Shown: in pieces, positions 15,990 to 23,991 of the stretch
Numbering within the stretch: position 1 is the stretch's first letter
Layout: every line of letters begins with the position of its first letter
NCBI GenBank assembly: GCA_027492275.1
Contig: JAPUFC010000082.1
Span: 1-41,065 of the forward strand
DNA: 41,065 nt
Direction: 5' to 3'
Source: Mesorhizobium sp.
Lineage (GTDB): Bacteria; Pseudomonadota; Alphaproteobacteria; Rhizobiales; Rhizobiaceae
The notes under the pieces: model-generated
Databases searched by the model: none
Told to the model about the DNA's origin: nothing
The model's input: only the letters and a program-made list of their open reading frames with translations
Position numbers and translations under genes: made by a program

Positions 15990-17863
15990 CCAGCCGCATC
16001 GGCAGTCCCGACACGCCGGCAGACATCGAGGTTCGCGCTTGCCTCGATTCCAAAATCCCACGCTCGTTCGTGATGGTTGCGGGCGCGGGCTCTGGCAAGA
16101 CAACTTCGCTGATCAAGGCGCTCGATCACCTCGCCCGAACCCGAGGTCCAGCGCTGCGCCGCACGGGGCAGCAAATTGCCTGCATCACCTATACCGAGGT
16201 CGCGGTCGGCGAGATCTCCGACGATGTCGGCGTCTCGCCACTGTTCCACATCTCCACGATTCACAGCTTCCTGTGGTCGGTGATCCGGCCATTCCAAAGC
16301 GATATTGCGACCTGGGTCGCCATCCGCATCGAGGAGAAGATCGCCGAGCGCCGCGAACATTACGACAGGCCGCGCACGCAGGCGCGAACCAAGGCAAGGC
16401 TGGAGATCGAGATTGCCGAACTCGAAGCCCAGCTCGCTGCGATCGGCACTGTCGAGAAATTCATCTACGGCACCGGCAGCAGCTATGCCGAAGGTATTCT
16501 TGGCCATGACGATGTGTTGAAGCTGACGCCTTATTGCGTCGGCGCCCATCCGCTGCTGCGCCGGGTCGTCGCCAGCCGCTTTCCGTTCATTTTCGTTGAC
16601 GAAAGCCAGGACACAAATCCCGAAGTCGTCGAAGCGCTTCGCGCGATCGCAGCCGAGCAGCCACGCCTGTGCGTCGGCTTCTTCGGCGACCCAATGCAGA
16701 AAATCTACATGAGCGGCACCGGCGCCGTGCCGCTCGGTCTGGGCTGGGCCGAAATCAGCAAGCCCGAGAATTTTCGCTGCCCGACCTCTGTCCTCGGCGT
16801 GGTCAATGCGATCCGGGCCGCCGGCGATGGCCTAGTTCAGACTCGCGGCCGCCGGATCAAGGTCGGCGATGTCGAACAGCCTGTGGTCGGCACCGCCAAT
16901 CTCTTCGTTCTGCCGGCCGACGAACAGCGCAGCGCCCGCCTTGCTGCAGTCCGTACTTGGCTCGCCGAAGAGACTGACGACGCGCTCTGGCTAAGCGACG
17001 TACGCGAAGGTGATGTTCGGCTGCTGGTGCTTGTCCATCGCATGGCGGCTACGCGGCTTGGATTTCCAAACCTATATTCCGCGCTTAACGACCGCGCCCC
17101 GATGAGCCTCAGCGAAGGGATAGCCGACGGCTCGGCTTGGCCGCTACGACCGATTGCGCAGCATATTCTGCCTTTGGTCATGGCCGCTCGCGAGGGTGAC
17201 CGGTTCGCGGTCATGTCGATCCTGCGCAGCGAAAGCCCAAAGCTCGAACCGGAGCGTCTGCGTGGATTAGCGGCGGCTCCAATCCTGACCGGGCTTCAAC
17301 AGGCGCTCGACGCCTTGGTCGTGATGCTCGCGGATGGGTCACATGCCACGGTGCGACAACTGATGCGGCATATCCGCGACACCCAATTGCTGCGTCTCGA
17401 CGAGCGGTTTGGACCGCATCTGGTGGACGAGCCGGTTGATGACGGGAGCAGCGGCTTCTCCAATGTCCAGGCTTTCCTTGCCTGCGAGATCGGCGAGCTT
17501 TGGGCCTATCGGCGCTATTTCACCGAAGAATCGCCGTTCGCCACTCATCACGGCGTGAAGGGGGCTCAGTTTGAGCGCGTTCTGGTCGTGGTCGACGACG
17601 AAGAGGCGGCGTTTCACCAATATTCGTACGGAAAGTATTTCGGTTATGTGCCGCTATCGGACAATGACCAGGCGAAGATCGATGCGGGCGAGGAAACAGT
17701 GCTCGATCGTACGCAGCGTCTATTCTACGTCTGCTGTTCGCGTGCGGTGAAAGACTTGGCGGTCGTGCTCTTCGTCCCCGACGTTACCGCAGCGAGGGGT
17801 GAGATCGCCGCGAAGAACCTTTTCCCTCAGGCGTCAATACATGGCCTCGAGGTACTGGCCTGA
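15986..17863 (+). CDS. Gabija-like GajB: UvrD/PcrA-type superfamily 1 helicase
   Basis: A 625-residue SF1A helicase. Motif I is GAGSGKTT (33-40), motif II DESQD (205-209), motif III FFGDPMQKIY, motif IV ENFRCP, motif V THHGVKGAQF and motif VI YVCCSRA (about 581-587). A helical insert follows motif Ia. The start is GTG, overlapping the GajA-like stop. In Gabija, GajB senses DNA ends and nucleotides and activates GajA. The coupled gene order supports that reading; diverged OLD/UvrD pairs outside true Gabija also exist, hence 'Gabija-like'. Confidence 0.88.
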   Translation: MTSRIGSPDTPADIEVRACLDSKIPRSFVMVAGAGSGKTTSLIKALDHLARTRGPALRRTGQQIACITYTEVAVGEISDDVGVSPLFHISTIHSFLWSVIRPFQSDIATWVAIRIEEKIAERREHYDRPRTQARTKARLEIEIAELEAQLAAIGTVEKFIYGTGSSYAEGILGHDDVLKLTPYCVGAHPLLRRVVASRFPFIFVDESQDTNPEVVEALRAIAAEQPRLCVGFFGDPMQKIYMSGTGAVPLGLGWAEISKPENFRCPTSVLGVVNAIRAAGDGLVQTRGRRIKVGDVEQPVVGTANLFVLPADEQRSARLAAVRTWLAEETDDALWLSDVREGDVRLLVLVHRMAATRLGFPNLYSALNDRAPMSLSEGIADGSAWPLRPIAQHILPLVMAAREGDRFAVMSILRSESPKLEPERLRGLAAAPILTGLQQALDALVVMLADGSHATVRQLMRHIRDTQLLRLDERFGPHLVDEPVDDGSSGFSNVQAFLACEIGELWAYRRYFTEESPFATHHGVKGAQFERVLVVVDDEEAAFHQYSYGKYFGYVPLSDNDQAKIDAGEETVLDRTQRLFYVCCSRAVKDLAVVLFVPDVTAARGEIAAKNLFPQASIHGLEVLA

Positions 17864-18019
17864 TCATAGCGCTACATAATGGCGCTTCCCCCAAAGCATG
17901 CTCATTGCCTCATGCGCTCAACCTCTACTGTCGGAAGGCGGATCGACCGCTACACAACCGTCGCCGGGACCTCCTACGTCGCCTTAAAGGGGAAAGTCTT
18001 CCCCTGCGACCGAGCCGAG

Positions 18020-18023
18020 GTCT
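18020..18023. repeat. 4-bp target-site duplication, left copy
   Basis: GTCT directly before the left inverted repeat of the insertion sequence; the same four bases follow the right end at 19264-19267. Confidence 0.85.
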
Positions 18024-18049
18024 TGACGTGCTCCCCTGAATGTATCCAC

Positions 18050-18940
18050 TCAGACGGAGAATCCTCTGGGTTGATGGCTGATGGATGATGGGATGGCAAC
18101 GGGGTTGGGGGCATGCCCCCAACCCCGTTGGCCGGCGATCTCGGCGGGGGTGCGCCCGCCCAGCTTCGAGTGCGGCCGGATGGTGTTGTAGTCCTGCCGC
18201 CAGGTGGCCAGCACCGCCCGGGCCTGGGGCATCGAGGTGAACAAGGTCTCGTTGAGGCACTCATCCCGCAGCCGCCCGTTGAAGCTCTCGACGAATGCGT
18301 TCTGGGTGGGCTTCCCAGGTGCGATGTAGTGCCACTCCACCTGCCGCTCCTGCGACCAGCGCAGGATCGAGGATGAGGTCAGCTCCGTGCCGTTGTCGCT
18401 GACCACCGCCAGAGGCTTGCCGCGGAGCGCGACAATCGCGTCAAGCTCACGCGCCACCCTGGCACCCGAGAGCGAGGTGTCGGCCACCAGCGCCAAACAT
18501 TCGCGCGTGAAATTGTCCACCACACACAAAATACGAAACCGCCGACCACAGCCCAACGCGTCAGAGACGAAATCCAGCGACCAGCGGTGGTTCGGCCCCT
18601 GCGGCAGCGTCATTGGCGCTCGAGTGCCCAGCGCCCGCTTCCGGCCACCACGGCGGCGCACCTTGAGCCCTTCCTCTCGGTAGATCCTCAGGAGCTTCTT
18701 GTGGTTCGGCGCCAGGCCCTCGCGGGCCAGCAAATAGCCCAGGCGCCGATACCCAAACCGCCGCCGCTCGGCCGCCAGTTCCCGCAGCCTCCGCCGCAGG
18801 TCAGCATCGTCCGATCGGCTCGGCTGATACCGCGCCACCCGCCGGGCAATGCCGATCAGATCACACGCCCGACGCTCGCTCAGCCCGTGACACCCCCGGG
18901 CATGGGCGACTGCGTTTCGCTTCGCGCCGGGCGTCACCAT
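18050..18940 (-). CDS. IS3-family transposase OrfB (DDE catalytic part)
   Basis: A 296-residue integrase-fold protein. The helical N-terminal part ([18 protein letters not shown], then [16 protein letters not shown]) is the HTH_21 region. The catalytic core shows Asp in [10 protein letters not shown], Asp in VVSDNGTE and Glu in [16 protein letters not shown], the D-D-(35)-E triad. Its own ATG overlaps the end of orfA; an OrfAB fusion is expected by -1 slippage on the seven-A run at 18940-18946 (read on the minus strand). Confidence 0.95.
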   Translation of the reverse strand: MVTPGAKRNAVAHARGCHGLSERRACDLIGIARRVARYQPSRSDDADLRRRLRELAAERRRFGYRRLGYLLAREGLAPNHKKLLRIYREEGLKVRRRGGRKRALGTRAPMTLPQGPNHRWSLDFVSDALGCGRRFRILCVVDNFTRECLALVADTSLSGARVARELDAIVALRGKPLAVVSDNGTELTSSSILRWSQERQVEWHYIAPGKPTQNAFVESFNGRLRDECLNETLFTSMPQARAVLATWRQDYNTIRPHSKLGGRTPAEIAGQRGWGHAPNPVAIPSSISHQPRGFSV

Positions 18941-19200
18941 TTTTTTGTCGAGATGTCCTTCAGCACCGCGATGTCCAGCATCGCCTCCGCCAGTAGCTTC
19001 TTGAGCTTGGCGTTCTCCTCTTCCAGCGTCCGAAGCCGCTTGGCCTCGGTCACCTCAAGGCCGCCAAACTTCGCCTTCCATTTGTAGAAGGTCGCGCCGC
19101 TGATGCCGTATCGGCGGCACACATCCGCCGTCGCCGAACCGGCCTCCTGCTCCTTCAATATCCCGATGATCTGCTCATCGCTGAACCTGCTGCGCTTCAT
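18934..19200 (-). CDS. IS3-family transposase OrfA
   Basis: An 88-residue DNA-binding protein, [20 protein letters not shown] onward, with an HTH ([20 protein letters not shown]) and a C-terminal leucine-zipper stretch ([19 protein letters not shown]). This is the standard IS407-group OrfA, which binds the IS ends and, fused to OrfB by frameshifting, forms the active transposase. Confidence 0.95.
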   Translation of the reverse strand: MKRSRFSDEQIIGILKEQEAGSATADVCRRYGISGATFYKWKAKFGGLEVTEAKRLRTLEEENAKLKKLLAEAMLDIAVLKDISTKKW

Positions 19201-19281
19201 TCGTCCGTCCTTCGCTGGATCGGACTCTACCGAAAAAGGGCGCCATTTCAGGGGAGCACGTCAGTCTCAGTCGACCCCTTC

Positions 19282-19298
19282 TGCGGGGAGACCCCGCA
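19282..19298 (+). promoter_or_regulatory. Hairpin upstream of the DUF932 gene
   Basis: TGCGGGG-AGA-CCCCGCA is a perfect 7-bp stem with a three-base loop. No T run follows, so an intrinsic terminator is not clear. It lies 103 bases before the start codon and belongs to the structured leader or to the end of an older transcript cut off by the IS. Confidence 0.5.
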
Positions 19299-19330
19299 AC
19301 GCCCCGTGAGAGTGCGGACCGGTTTTCCGT

Positions 19331-19369
19331 GACGGGTTGAGAGCTGGGAGAGAGCTTCCGGCGCCCGTC
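19331..19369 (+). promoter_or_regulatory. Structured leader A of the DUF932 gene
   Basis: An outer stem GACGGG/CCCGTC (19331-19336 with 19364-19369) encloses an 8-bp hairpin GCTGGGAG-AGAG-CTTCCGGC (19343-19362). The same design, with compensating base changes, occurs upstream of the ParB-like gene at 20698-20737. The downstream arm lies about 15 bases before the ATG, so folding could control ribosome access. Confidence 0.6.
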
Positions 19370-19384
19370 GTGGAGATTGGTCCC

Positions 19385-20578
19385 ATGAACATACAGGTTC
19401 TCGATGCGCGCCGTGATACGCGTGGCGGTTACAAGGTGGATGTCAGCCGTGGCGAGCGGATCGGCCGCGTCTCGTCCGAATGGTTCTCGCGTCCGGCCGA
19501 CGAGCGCTATCTATCTCTGTCCGAGCTGGCGCATTCCGTTCGCGACCGGGCCGACCGCAGCCGGACGCGTGTCGTGGAGAGCGCACTAATCCATGTGGAG
19601 GCGAACCGCGGCGACCTGGAACGCCTGGCGTTGATCCTGCCTGGCACGGATACGCCTATCGCCCCGACCCATTGGAGCTTCGGCCAGCTCGCCAGCCTGG
19701 TCGGCGCGCCGGCCGCCTATCTGCGCCAGCTCCCGGCGCCGCTCGCCGCAATCAACCTGCAATATGGCCTGACGTCCAATCGGGCCGAGCAGATCAAGAC
19801 GCTCGAAACCGATAACGGCCGTGTGGAACTGCGGGCCGTTACCGGCCCGGACTATGGCCGCATCTTCGACCACGAGCTGGTCGAGGCCGTGCAGCGCATT
19901 GCCGGCAACGGTACGGGCGACACACGCTGGAAGGTGCCGGGCGTGCTCGACTGGTCGACCGGCATCTACAATCCACGCGTCGACATCACCAAAGACACCA
20001 CGACACTCTATGCCTCCGATCGGGACGTCTTCCTGTTCCTCGTCGACGATCTGAACCCGATCGAAGCTGGTCGCCTGCCGGACGGCTCCCCCGACCTCTA
20101 CTTCAGGGGCTTCTACTGCTGGAACTCAGAGGTTGGCGCCAAGACTCTCGGCATGGCGAGCTTCTACCTGCGCGCGGTCTGCCAGAACCGGAATCTCTGG
20201 GGCGTGGAGAATTTCGAGGAAATCACTATCCGCCACTCCAAATATGCCGCCAACCGCTTCGCCCATGAGGCGGCGCCGGCGCTGGCGAACTTCGCCAATT
20301 CCTCAGCTCTGCCTTTCGTCAACGGCATCAAGGCGGCCCGCGAGAGGATCGTGGCACGCACCGATGAGGACCGTACCGACTTCCTGCGCCGCCGTGGCTT
20401 CTCGAAGGCCGAGACCGGCAAGATCATCGACACGGTGCTGTCAGAGGAAGGCCGGCCGCCCGAGTCGATCTTCGATTTCGTCCAGGGCATCACCGCCGTC
20501 GCCCGCGATAAGCCGCATCAGGATGCCCGCCTCGACATGGAGGCCAAGGCCAAGAAGCTGCTCGATCGGGCGGCCTGA
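19385..20578 (+). CDS. DUF932 domain protein (phage/plasmid-like, TIGR03299 type)
   Basis: A 397-residue protein conserved in ICEs and plasmids of alphaproteobacteria. DUF932 is visible from ARVSSEWFSRPADERYLS-like sequence near residue 30 through WKVPGVLDWSTGIYNP, DRDVFLFLVDD, GFYCWNSEVGAKTLGM and CQNRNLWGVENFEEI, the conserved core. Function is unknown; the fold is thought to work in DNA metabolism of mobile elements. The start at 19385 (MNIQVLDARRDTRGGYKVD) follows GGAGATTGG. It heads a conserved backbone block and is followed by the ParB-like gene after 174 bp with its own similar leader. Confidence 0.88.
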   Translation: MNIQVLDARRDTRGGYKVDVSRGERIGRVSSEWFSRPADERYLSLSELAHSVRDRADRSRTRVVESALIHVEANRGDLERLALILPGTDTPIAPTHWSFGQLASLVGAPAAYLRQLPAPLAAINLQYGLTSNRAEQIKTLETDNGRVELRAVTGPDYGRIFDHELVEAVQRIAGNGTGDTRWKVPGVLDWSTGIYNPRVDITKDTTTLYASDRDVFLFLVDDLNPIEAGRLPDGSPDLYFRGFYCWNSEVGAKTLGMASFYLRAVCQNRNLWGVENFEEITIRHSKYAANRFAHEAAPALANFANSSALPFVNGIKAARERIVARTDEDRTDFLRRRGFSKAETGKIIDTVLSEEGRPPESIFDFVQGITAVARDKPHQDARLDMEAKAKKLLDRAA

Positions 20579-20697
20579 TCTCCGCAAGGCCGGAGATGCG
20601 GTTTTCCGTGTCTCCGGCTCTGCGCGTCCGTGCCTTTCAGGTTTCACTGTCCGTGGCGCTGCCCCCTTTAGAGGAAGAGGGCGGCGCTTCGCTTCGT
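20579..20697 (+). promoter_or_regulatory. Hairpin-rich intergenic region before the ParB-like gene
   Basis: Two hairpins are visible: CCGGAGA/TCTCCGG (20590-20596 with 20611-20617) and GCGCTGCCC/GGGCGGCGC (20656-20664 with 20679-20687, nine pairs with one G-U). The first could end transcription of the DUF932 gene; the second leads into leader B. Confidence 0.5.
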
Positions 20698-20737
20698 GAC
20701 GGGTTCAGGGCTGAGAGAGAGTCTCTCGGCGCCCGTC
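20698..20737 (+). promoter_or_regulatory. Structured leader B of the ParB-like gene
   Basis: The outer stem GACGGG/CCCGTC (20698-20703 with 20732-20737) encloses the hairpin GCTGAGAG-AGAGT-CTCTCGGC (20710-20730). Relative to leader A one G-C pair becomes A-U and one G-U becomes G-C, so pairing is kept while the sequence changes. It ends 15 bases before the ATG, with GGAG between. Confidence 0.6.
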
Positions 20738-20752
20738 GCGGAGTAAATCCCG

Positions 20753-22894
20753 ATGGCTACTGTAGTTCAGAAGATCGTCCTGTCGTCCTCACGCGACATC
20801 CCCTTCAACAAGCTGGTGCTCAGCCAGTCCAACGTCCGGCGCGTGAAGGCTGGCGTATCGATCGAGGATCTGGCGGCCTCGATCGCGCGGCGCGGCCTCA
20901 TCCAGAGCCTCAGCGTCGTGCCTGTGGTCGATGCCGAAGGCCAGGAGACCGGCATGTTCGAGGTGCCCGCCGGCGGCCGGCGCTTCCGCGCGCTGGAGCT
21001 GCTGGTGAAGCAGAAGCGCCTCGCCAAGATCGCCCCCGTGCCGTGCGTCGTGCGCAAGCGCGACGACGAGGTCCTCTCCGAGGAAGTGTCGCTGGTCGAG
21101 AATATCGACCGCGCGCCGCTTCATCCGCTGGACCAGTTCCGCGCCTTCCAGGACATGCGGGTGAAGGGCAAGACCGAGGAGGAGATCGCCGCAGCGCTCT
21201 TCGTCCCTGTGCAGGTGGTCAAGCAGCGCCTGCGGCTCGCGACGGCATCGCCGACCTTGCTCGACATCTATGCCGAGGACGGCATGACGCTCGACCAGCT
21301 CATGGCCTTCACCGTCACCGACGACCATGCTCGCCAGGAGCAGGTCTGGGAGGCGATCAAGGACGCCTGGTCTAAGGAGCCCTATCAGATCCGTCGAATG
21401 CTGACCGAGACGACGGTGCGCGCCTCGGACAAGCGCGCTGTCTTTGTCGGCGTCGACGCCTATGAGGCCGCCCGCGGCATCGTCATGCGCGACCTGTTCC
21501 AGTCCGACGACGGTGGCTGGCTGCAAGATGCGGCACTGCTCGATCGGCTGGTCGCCGAGAAACTGAAGGCGACGGCCGAGACGATCGCCGCCGAGGGCTG
21601 GAAGTGGATCGAGGTCGCGGTGAGCTTCCCCTACGACGCCACGCGTGGCCTGCGCGAGCTGCAGGGCGAGCCGCTCGACCTGACGCCGGAAGAACAGGCG
21701 ACGATCGAAGCGCTCAATGCCGAATATCAGAAGATCGAGGCCGAGTATGAGGACGCCGACGAACTGCCCGACGAGGTCGACCAGCGGCTTGGCGAGATCG
21801 AGACGGCGCTTTCCGCCTTCGAGACCCGTCCAGTCCGTTTCGACGCCGACGACATTGCCCGCGCGGGCGTATTCGTCAGCATCGCCCATGACGGCAGCGT
21901 CGCCATCGATCGCGGCTACGTCCGCGCCGAGGACGAGGCTCCCGAACCCAGCGCCGAGACCGATGGGGACGAAACCGGAAGCCAGCAGGGCGAGCCCGGT
22001 GCGCCGGTCGTGCAGCGCGCCGTCATCACCATCGGCGGCCAGCCCGTCGAGGCTGAGGACGACGAGGAGGATGACGCGATCAAGCCGCTGCCCGAGCGCC
22101 TGATCATCGAGCTGACGGCCTACCGCACGCTCGCACTGCGCAACGCTGTTGCGGAAAACCCGCACGTCGCGATGACCGCGCTTCTCCACAAGCTGGTCTC
22201 GGACACCTTCATGACCCGCATGTACACCGGCGCCATTGAGGCCGGGGTGAAGCACGTCTTCTTCCCCGCGCAGGACGATGCGCTGAAGGACAGCCCCTCG
22301 GCGCGCGCGGTCCAGGATCGGCACGCTGCCTGGGCCGGCGAGATCCCGAAGGACGACAACGCTCTGTGGGACTGGCTCGTTGACCTCGACGACGCCAGCC
22401 GGATGGCGCTGCTGGCGCATTGCGTCAGCTACGGCGTCAACGCGCTCTATGAGCGGCCGAACCCGCACAGCGCCGGCGGCGTGTCGCAGCACACGCTCGA
22501 CATGCGTCTCGCCCAGGCCGACCGCCTGACCAAGGCGACGGGCCTCGACCTGGTGGAGGCCGGCTGGCGCCCGACCTTCGGCAACTACCTCAACCGCGTC
22601 ACCAAGCCCCGCATCCTGCAGGCGGTTCGCGAGGGCGTCGGCGAGCAGGCCGCGCAGCTCATCGACCACCTGAAGAAGGGCGACATGGCCAAGGAGGCCG
22701 AGCGGCTGCTGGCCGACACCGGCTGGCTGCCCGAGCCTCTGCGCCTCATCGACGATGCCGAGGTGCCCGCGCCGGAGGTCGAGGCCGTCAGCGAGGACGA
22801 GGATGCGGCGCTGCCCGCATTCCTCGCCGGTGACGACGAGGAGGTCACAGCCGAGACCGACGCCGATGAACCGCACCTTGTCGCGGCCGAATGA
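20753..22894 (+). CDS. Large ParB/Srx-fold protein of ICE backbone
   Basis: A 713-residue protein with an N-terminal ParB-like domain: NVRRVKAGVSIEDLAASIAR, then the phosphate-binding VPAGGRRFRALELL and LVENIDRAPLHPLDQF boxes (residues about 25-125), followed by an HTH-like part (KTEEEIAAALFVPVQVVKQR). The long remainder has acidic linkers (about 330-440) and a helical C-terminal part unique to element-borne members. Classical ParB proteins are about 300 residues and pair with ParA; here ParA is 15 kb away, so a regulatory or DNA-processing role, not simple partition, is likely. It is conserved beside DUF932 and strawberry-notch genes in such elements. Confidence 0.85.
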   Translation: MATVVQKIVLSSSRDIPFNKLVLSQSNVRRVKAGVSIEDLAASIARRGLIQSLSVVPVVDAEGQETGMFEVPAGGRRFRALELLVKQKRLAKIAPVPCVVRKRDDEVLSEEVSLVENIDRAPLHPLDQFRAFQDMRVKGKTEEEIAAALFVPVQVVKQRLRLATASPTLLDIYAEDGMTLDQLMAFTVTDDHARQEQVWEAIKDAWSKEPYQIRRMLTETTVRASDKRAVFVGVDAYEAARGIVMRDLFQSDDGGWLQDAALLDRLVAEKLKATAETIAAEGWKWIEVAVSFPYDATRGLRELQGEPLDLTPEEQATIEALNAEYQKIEAEYEDADELPDEVDQRLGEIETALSAFETRPVRFDADDIARAGVFVSIAHDGSVAIDRGYVRAEDEAPEPSAETDGDETGSQQGEPGAPVVQRAVITIGGQPVEAEDDEEDDAIKPLPERLIIELTAYRTLALRNAVAENPHVAMTALLHKLVSDTFMTRMYTGAIEAGVKHVFFPAQDDALKDSPSARAVQDRHAAWAGEIPKDDNALWDWLVDLDDASRMALLAHCVSYGVNALYERPNPHSAGGVSQHTLDMRLAQADRLTKATGLDLVEAGWRPTFGNYLNRVTKPRILQAVREGVGEQAAQLIDHLKKGDMAKEAERLLADTGWLPEPLRLIDDAEVPAPEVEAVSEDEDAALPAFLAGDDEEVTAETDADEPHLVAAE

Positions 22895-22901
22895 CGAGCA
22901 C

Positions 22902-22925
22902 CCGGAGCGGCTTCGGCCGCTCCGG
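22902..22925 (+). terminator. Hairpin with TTCG tetraloop after the ParB-like gene
   Basis: CCGGAGCGGC-TTCG-GCCGCTCCGG is a perfect 10-bp stem with a stable tetraloop, 7 bp after the stop codon, followed by TCCTTT. It could terminate or attenuate transcription or stabilise the upstream mRNA. The following gene starts only 28 bp later. Confidence 0.65.
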
Positions 22926-22953
22926 TCCTTTCCCCGATCGAAGGAGCATCGCC

Positions 22954-23172
22954 ATGCCGCGAACCACCCCATCGCCACGCCGCGTCGTCTTCCAGTTCGT
23001 CGTTCCCGTGCATGTCGAGGTCGAGGACGGCATCGTCGTCTGCGTGACGATCATCGACGAAACCCCGGTGCGCGATCCCGTCGTCGTCGAAGGCGATCCC
23101 GCCTATCTCACCGACGCCGTGCGCGCCGCCGACGAAGGCCAAGCTTGGCCATCCTGGCAGTTCGGCTACTAG
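22954..23172 (+). CDS. Small hypothetical protein of ICE backbone
   Basis: A 72-residue protein, MPRTTPSPRRVVFQFVVPVH onward, without a known domain. The central part (VEVEDGIVVCVTIIDETPV) looks like beta strands and the end like a short helix (LTDAVRAADEGQAWPSW). AAGGAGCATCGCC precedes the ATG, and strong termination signals lie on both sides (22902 and 23197), so it is a separate small unit. I do not recognise its function. Confidence 0.75.
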   Translation: MPRTTPSPRRVVFQFVVPVHVEVEDGIVVCVTIIDETPVRDPVVVEGDPAYLTDAVRAADEGQAWPSWQFGY

Positions 23173-23196
23173 CCGCCGCCACCCCGAACCCACTCC

Positions 23197-23230
23197 GAGC
23201 CCGGCCCCAGCGCCGGGCTCTTTTCGTTTT
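23197..23230 (+). terminator. Rho-independent terminator
   Basis: GAGCCCGGC pairs with GCCGGGCTC (23197-23220) around a short loop and is followed directly by TTTTCGTTTT. It is the clearest intrinsic terminator in the window and ends the small gene at 22954. Confidence 0.85.
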
Positions 23231-23241
23231 CGGAGCCCGCC

Positions 23242-23655
23242 ATGACCGATTTCTTCACCCGCTATTCCTGCCTGCTCGACGTCGGCACCTCCGCCAACGT
23301 CGTCCGGGCCTTCGACATCTACGCCGCGCTGATGGCCGAGAACGGCCGCGAGGACCCGCCGGCCGAGCCGTTTCATCTGTCGGTGACGCCCGACCACGGT
23401 GCGTCGCGGCTCTGGCTGCGCGATCCCGGCACCGCAGATCAGCAGCTTGCGATCACCTTCGTGACGCGCTGCGCCGAGGCGTTCGGGCTGACCGGCCGTT
23501 GGGGATTCCAATGGGCCGGCATCGCCTCCAATCCCGTGATCGATGGCTTCTCGGGCGGCGCCTATGTGCTCGATCTCGCCACAGGCGAGACGATCGCCTG
23601 GACGAGCACCGGCCGCTGGCTCGCCGACCGGCTTGCCGAGGGAGATGCGCGATGA
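23242..23655 (+). CDS. Hypothetical protein of ICE backbone
   Basis: A 137-residue protein, MTDFFTRYSCLLDVGTSANV onward, with no family I can name. It is compact and mixed alpha/beta (FDIYAALMAENG, then LWLRDPGTADQQLAITFVTR, GRWGFQWAGIASNPVIDGF) and carries no signal peptide. It resembles small accessory proteins encoded between ParB-like and strawberry-notch genes. Its stop overlaps the next start (ATGA at 23652), so the two are coupled. Confidence 0.75.
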   Translation: MTDFFTRYSCLLDVGTSANVVRAFDIYAALMAENGREDPPAEPFHLSVTPDHGASRLWLRDPGTADQQLAITFVTRCAEAFGLTGRWGFQWAGIASNPVIDGFSGGAYVLDLATGETIAWTSTGRWLADRLAEGDAR

Positions 23656-23903
23656 GCATTCCCGACCATGCCCGCGCCAACTTCCTGACGCTGCTGCGCG
23701 CCGCGAACAGTGGCGACCTGGCGCTGATGGAATGCACCGACGCGGCGACCGGCGAGCCGCGCTACGTCATTTGCGCCGTCGGCCGCGATCACGGCGAGTT
23801 CGTCTTCACGCCGTTTTGCCATCTCGCCAACGGCAATCCCTTCGAGATCTACAGCCCACCGGAAACCGGTGCGACAGGCCGGGTTCCGCCCGCGCCAGAG
23901 TGA
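23652..23903 (+). CDS. Small DUF6117-like protein
   Basis: An 83-residue protein. The sequence IPDHARANFLTLLRAANSGD and LALMECTDAATGEPRYVICA is the conserved pattern of a short family (DUF6117-like) found beside strawberry-notch genes. No catalytic motif is visible. The ATG overlaps the previous stop. Function unknown. Confidence 0.75.
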   Translation: MSIPDHARANFLTLLRAANSGDLALMECTDAATGEPRYVICAVGRDHGEFVFTPFCHLANGNPFEIYSPPETGATGRVPPAPE

Positions 23904-23913
23904 GAGGATGGCC

Positions 23914-23972
23914 GGGACGGGTTTGAGCCCGTCCGGTCGAGAGAGAGCGCCGAGCCGGCTCGTTCCTGTCCC
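23914..23972 (+). promoter_or_regulatory. Structured leader C of the strawberry-notch gene
   Basis: GGGACGGG (23914-23921) can pair with CCTGTCCC (23965-23972), with GAGCC/GGCTC inside (23925-23929 with 23957-23961) and a GAGAGAGAG segment near the apex. A competing simple hairpin GGACGGG/CCCGTCC spans 23915-23934. It resembles leaders A and B in layout but not in detail; the two alternative folds could form a switch. Confidence 0.4.
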
Positions 23973-23991
23973 GCTCTCCGAGGTTCCCCTC

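Larger units (their letters stand above)
18024..19263 (-). mobile_element. Complete IS3-family (IS407-group) insertion sequence
   Basis: A 1240-bp element with perfect 17-bp inverted repeats TGACGTGCTCCCCTGAA at 18024-18040 and, inverted, at 19247-19263. It is flanked by the duplicated target GTCT (18020-18023 and 19264-19267). It carries orfA and orfB on the minus strand with a run of seven A in their overlap. Both the ends and the 4-bp duplication fit the IS407 group. Everything is intact, so the insertion appears recent and the copy may be active. It landed between the Gabija-like operon and the leader of the DUF932 gene. Confidence 0.95.

Noticed and set aside
17879-18088. Plus-strand frame of 69 codons that runs into the IS
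   Set aside because: The end is IS sequence, no homology is recognisable and no ribosome binding site is seen; it may be a remnant cut by the IS.
20753-22894. ParB-like protein as the partner of the ParA at 36293
   Set aside because: It is 15 kb away, more than twice the size of partition ParB proteins and has its own regulated leader; the small RHH-like gene overlapping parA is a better partner.
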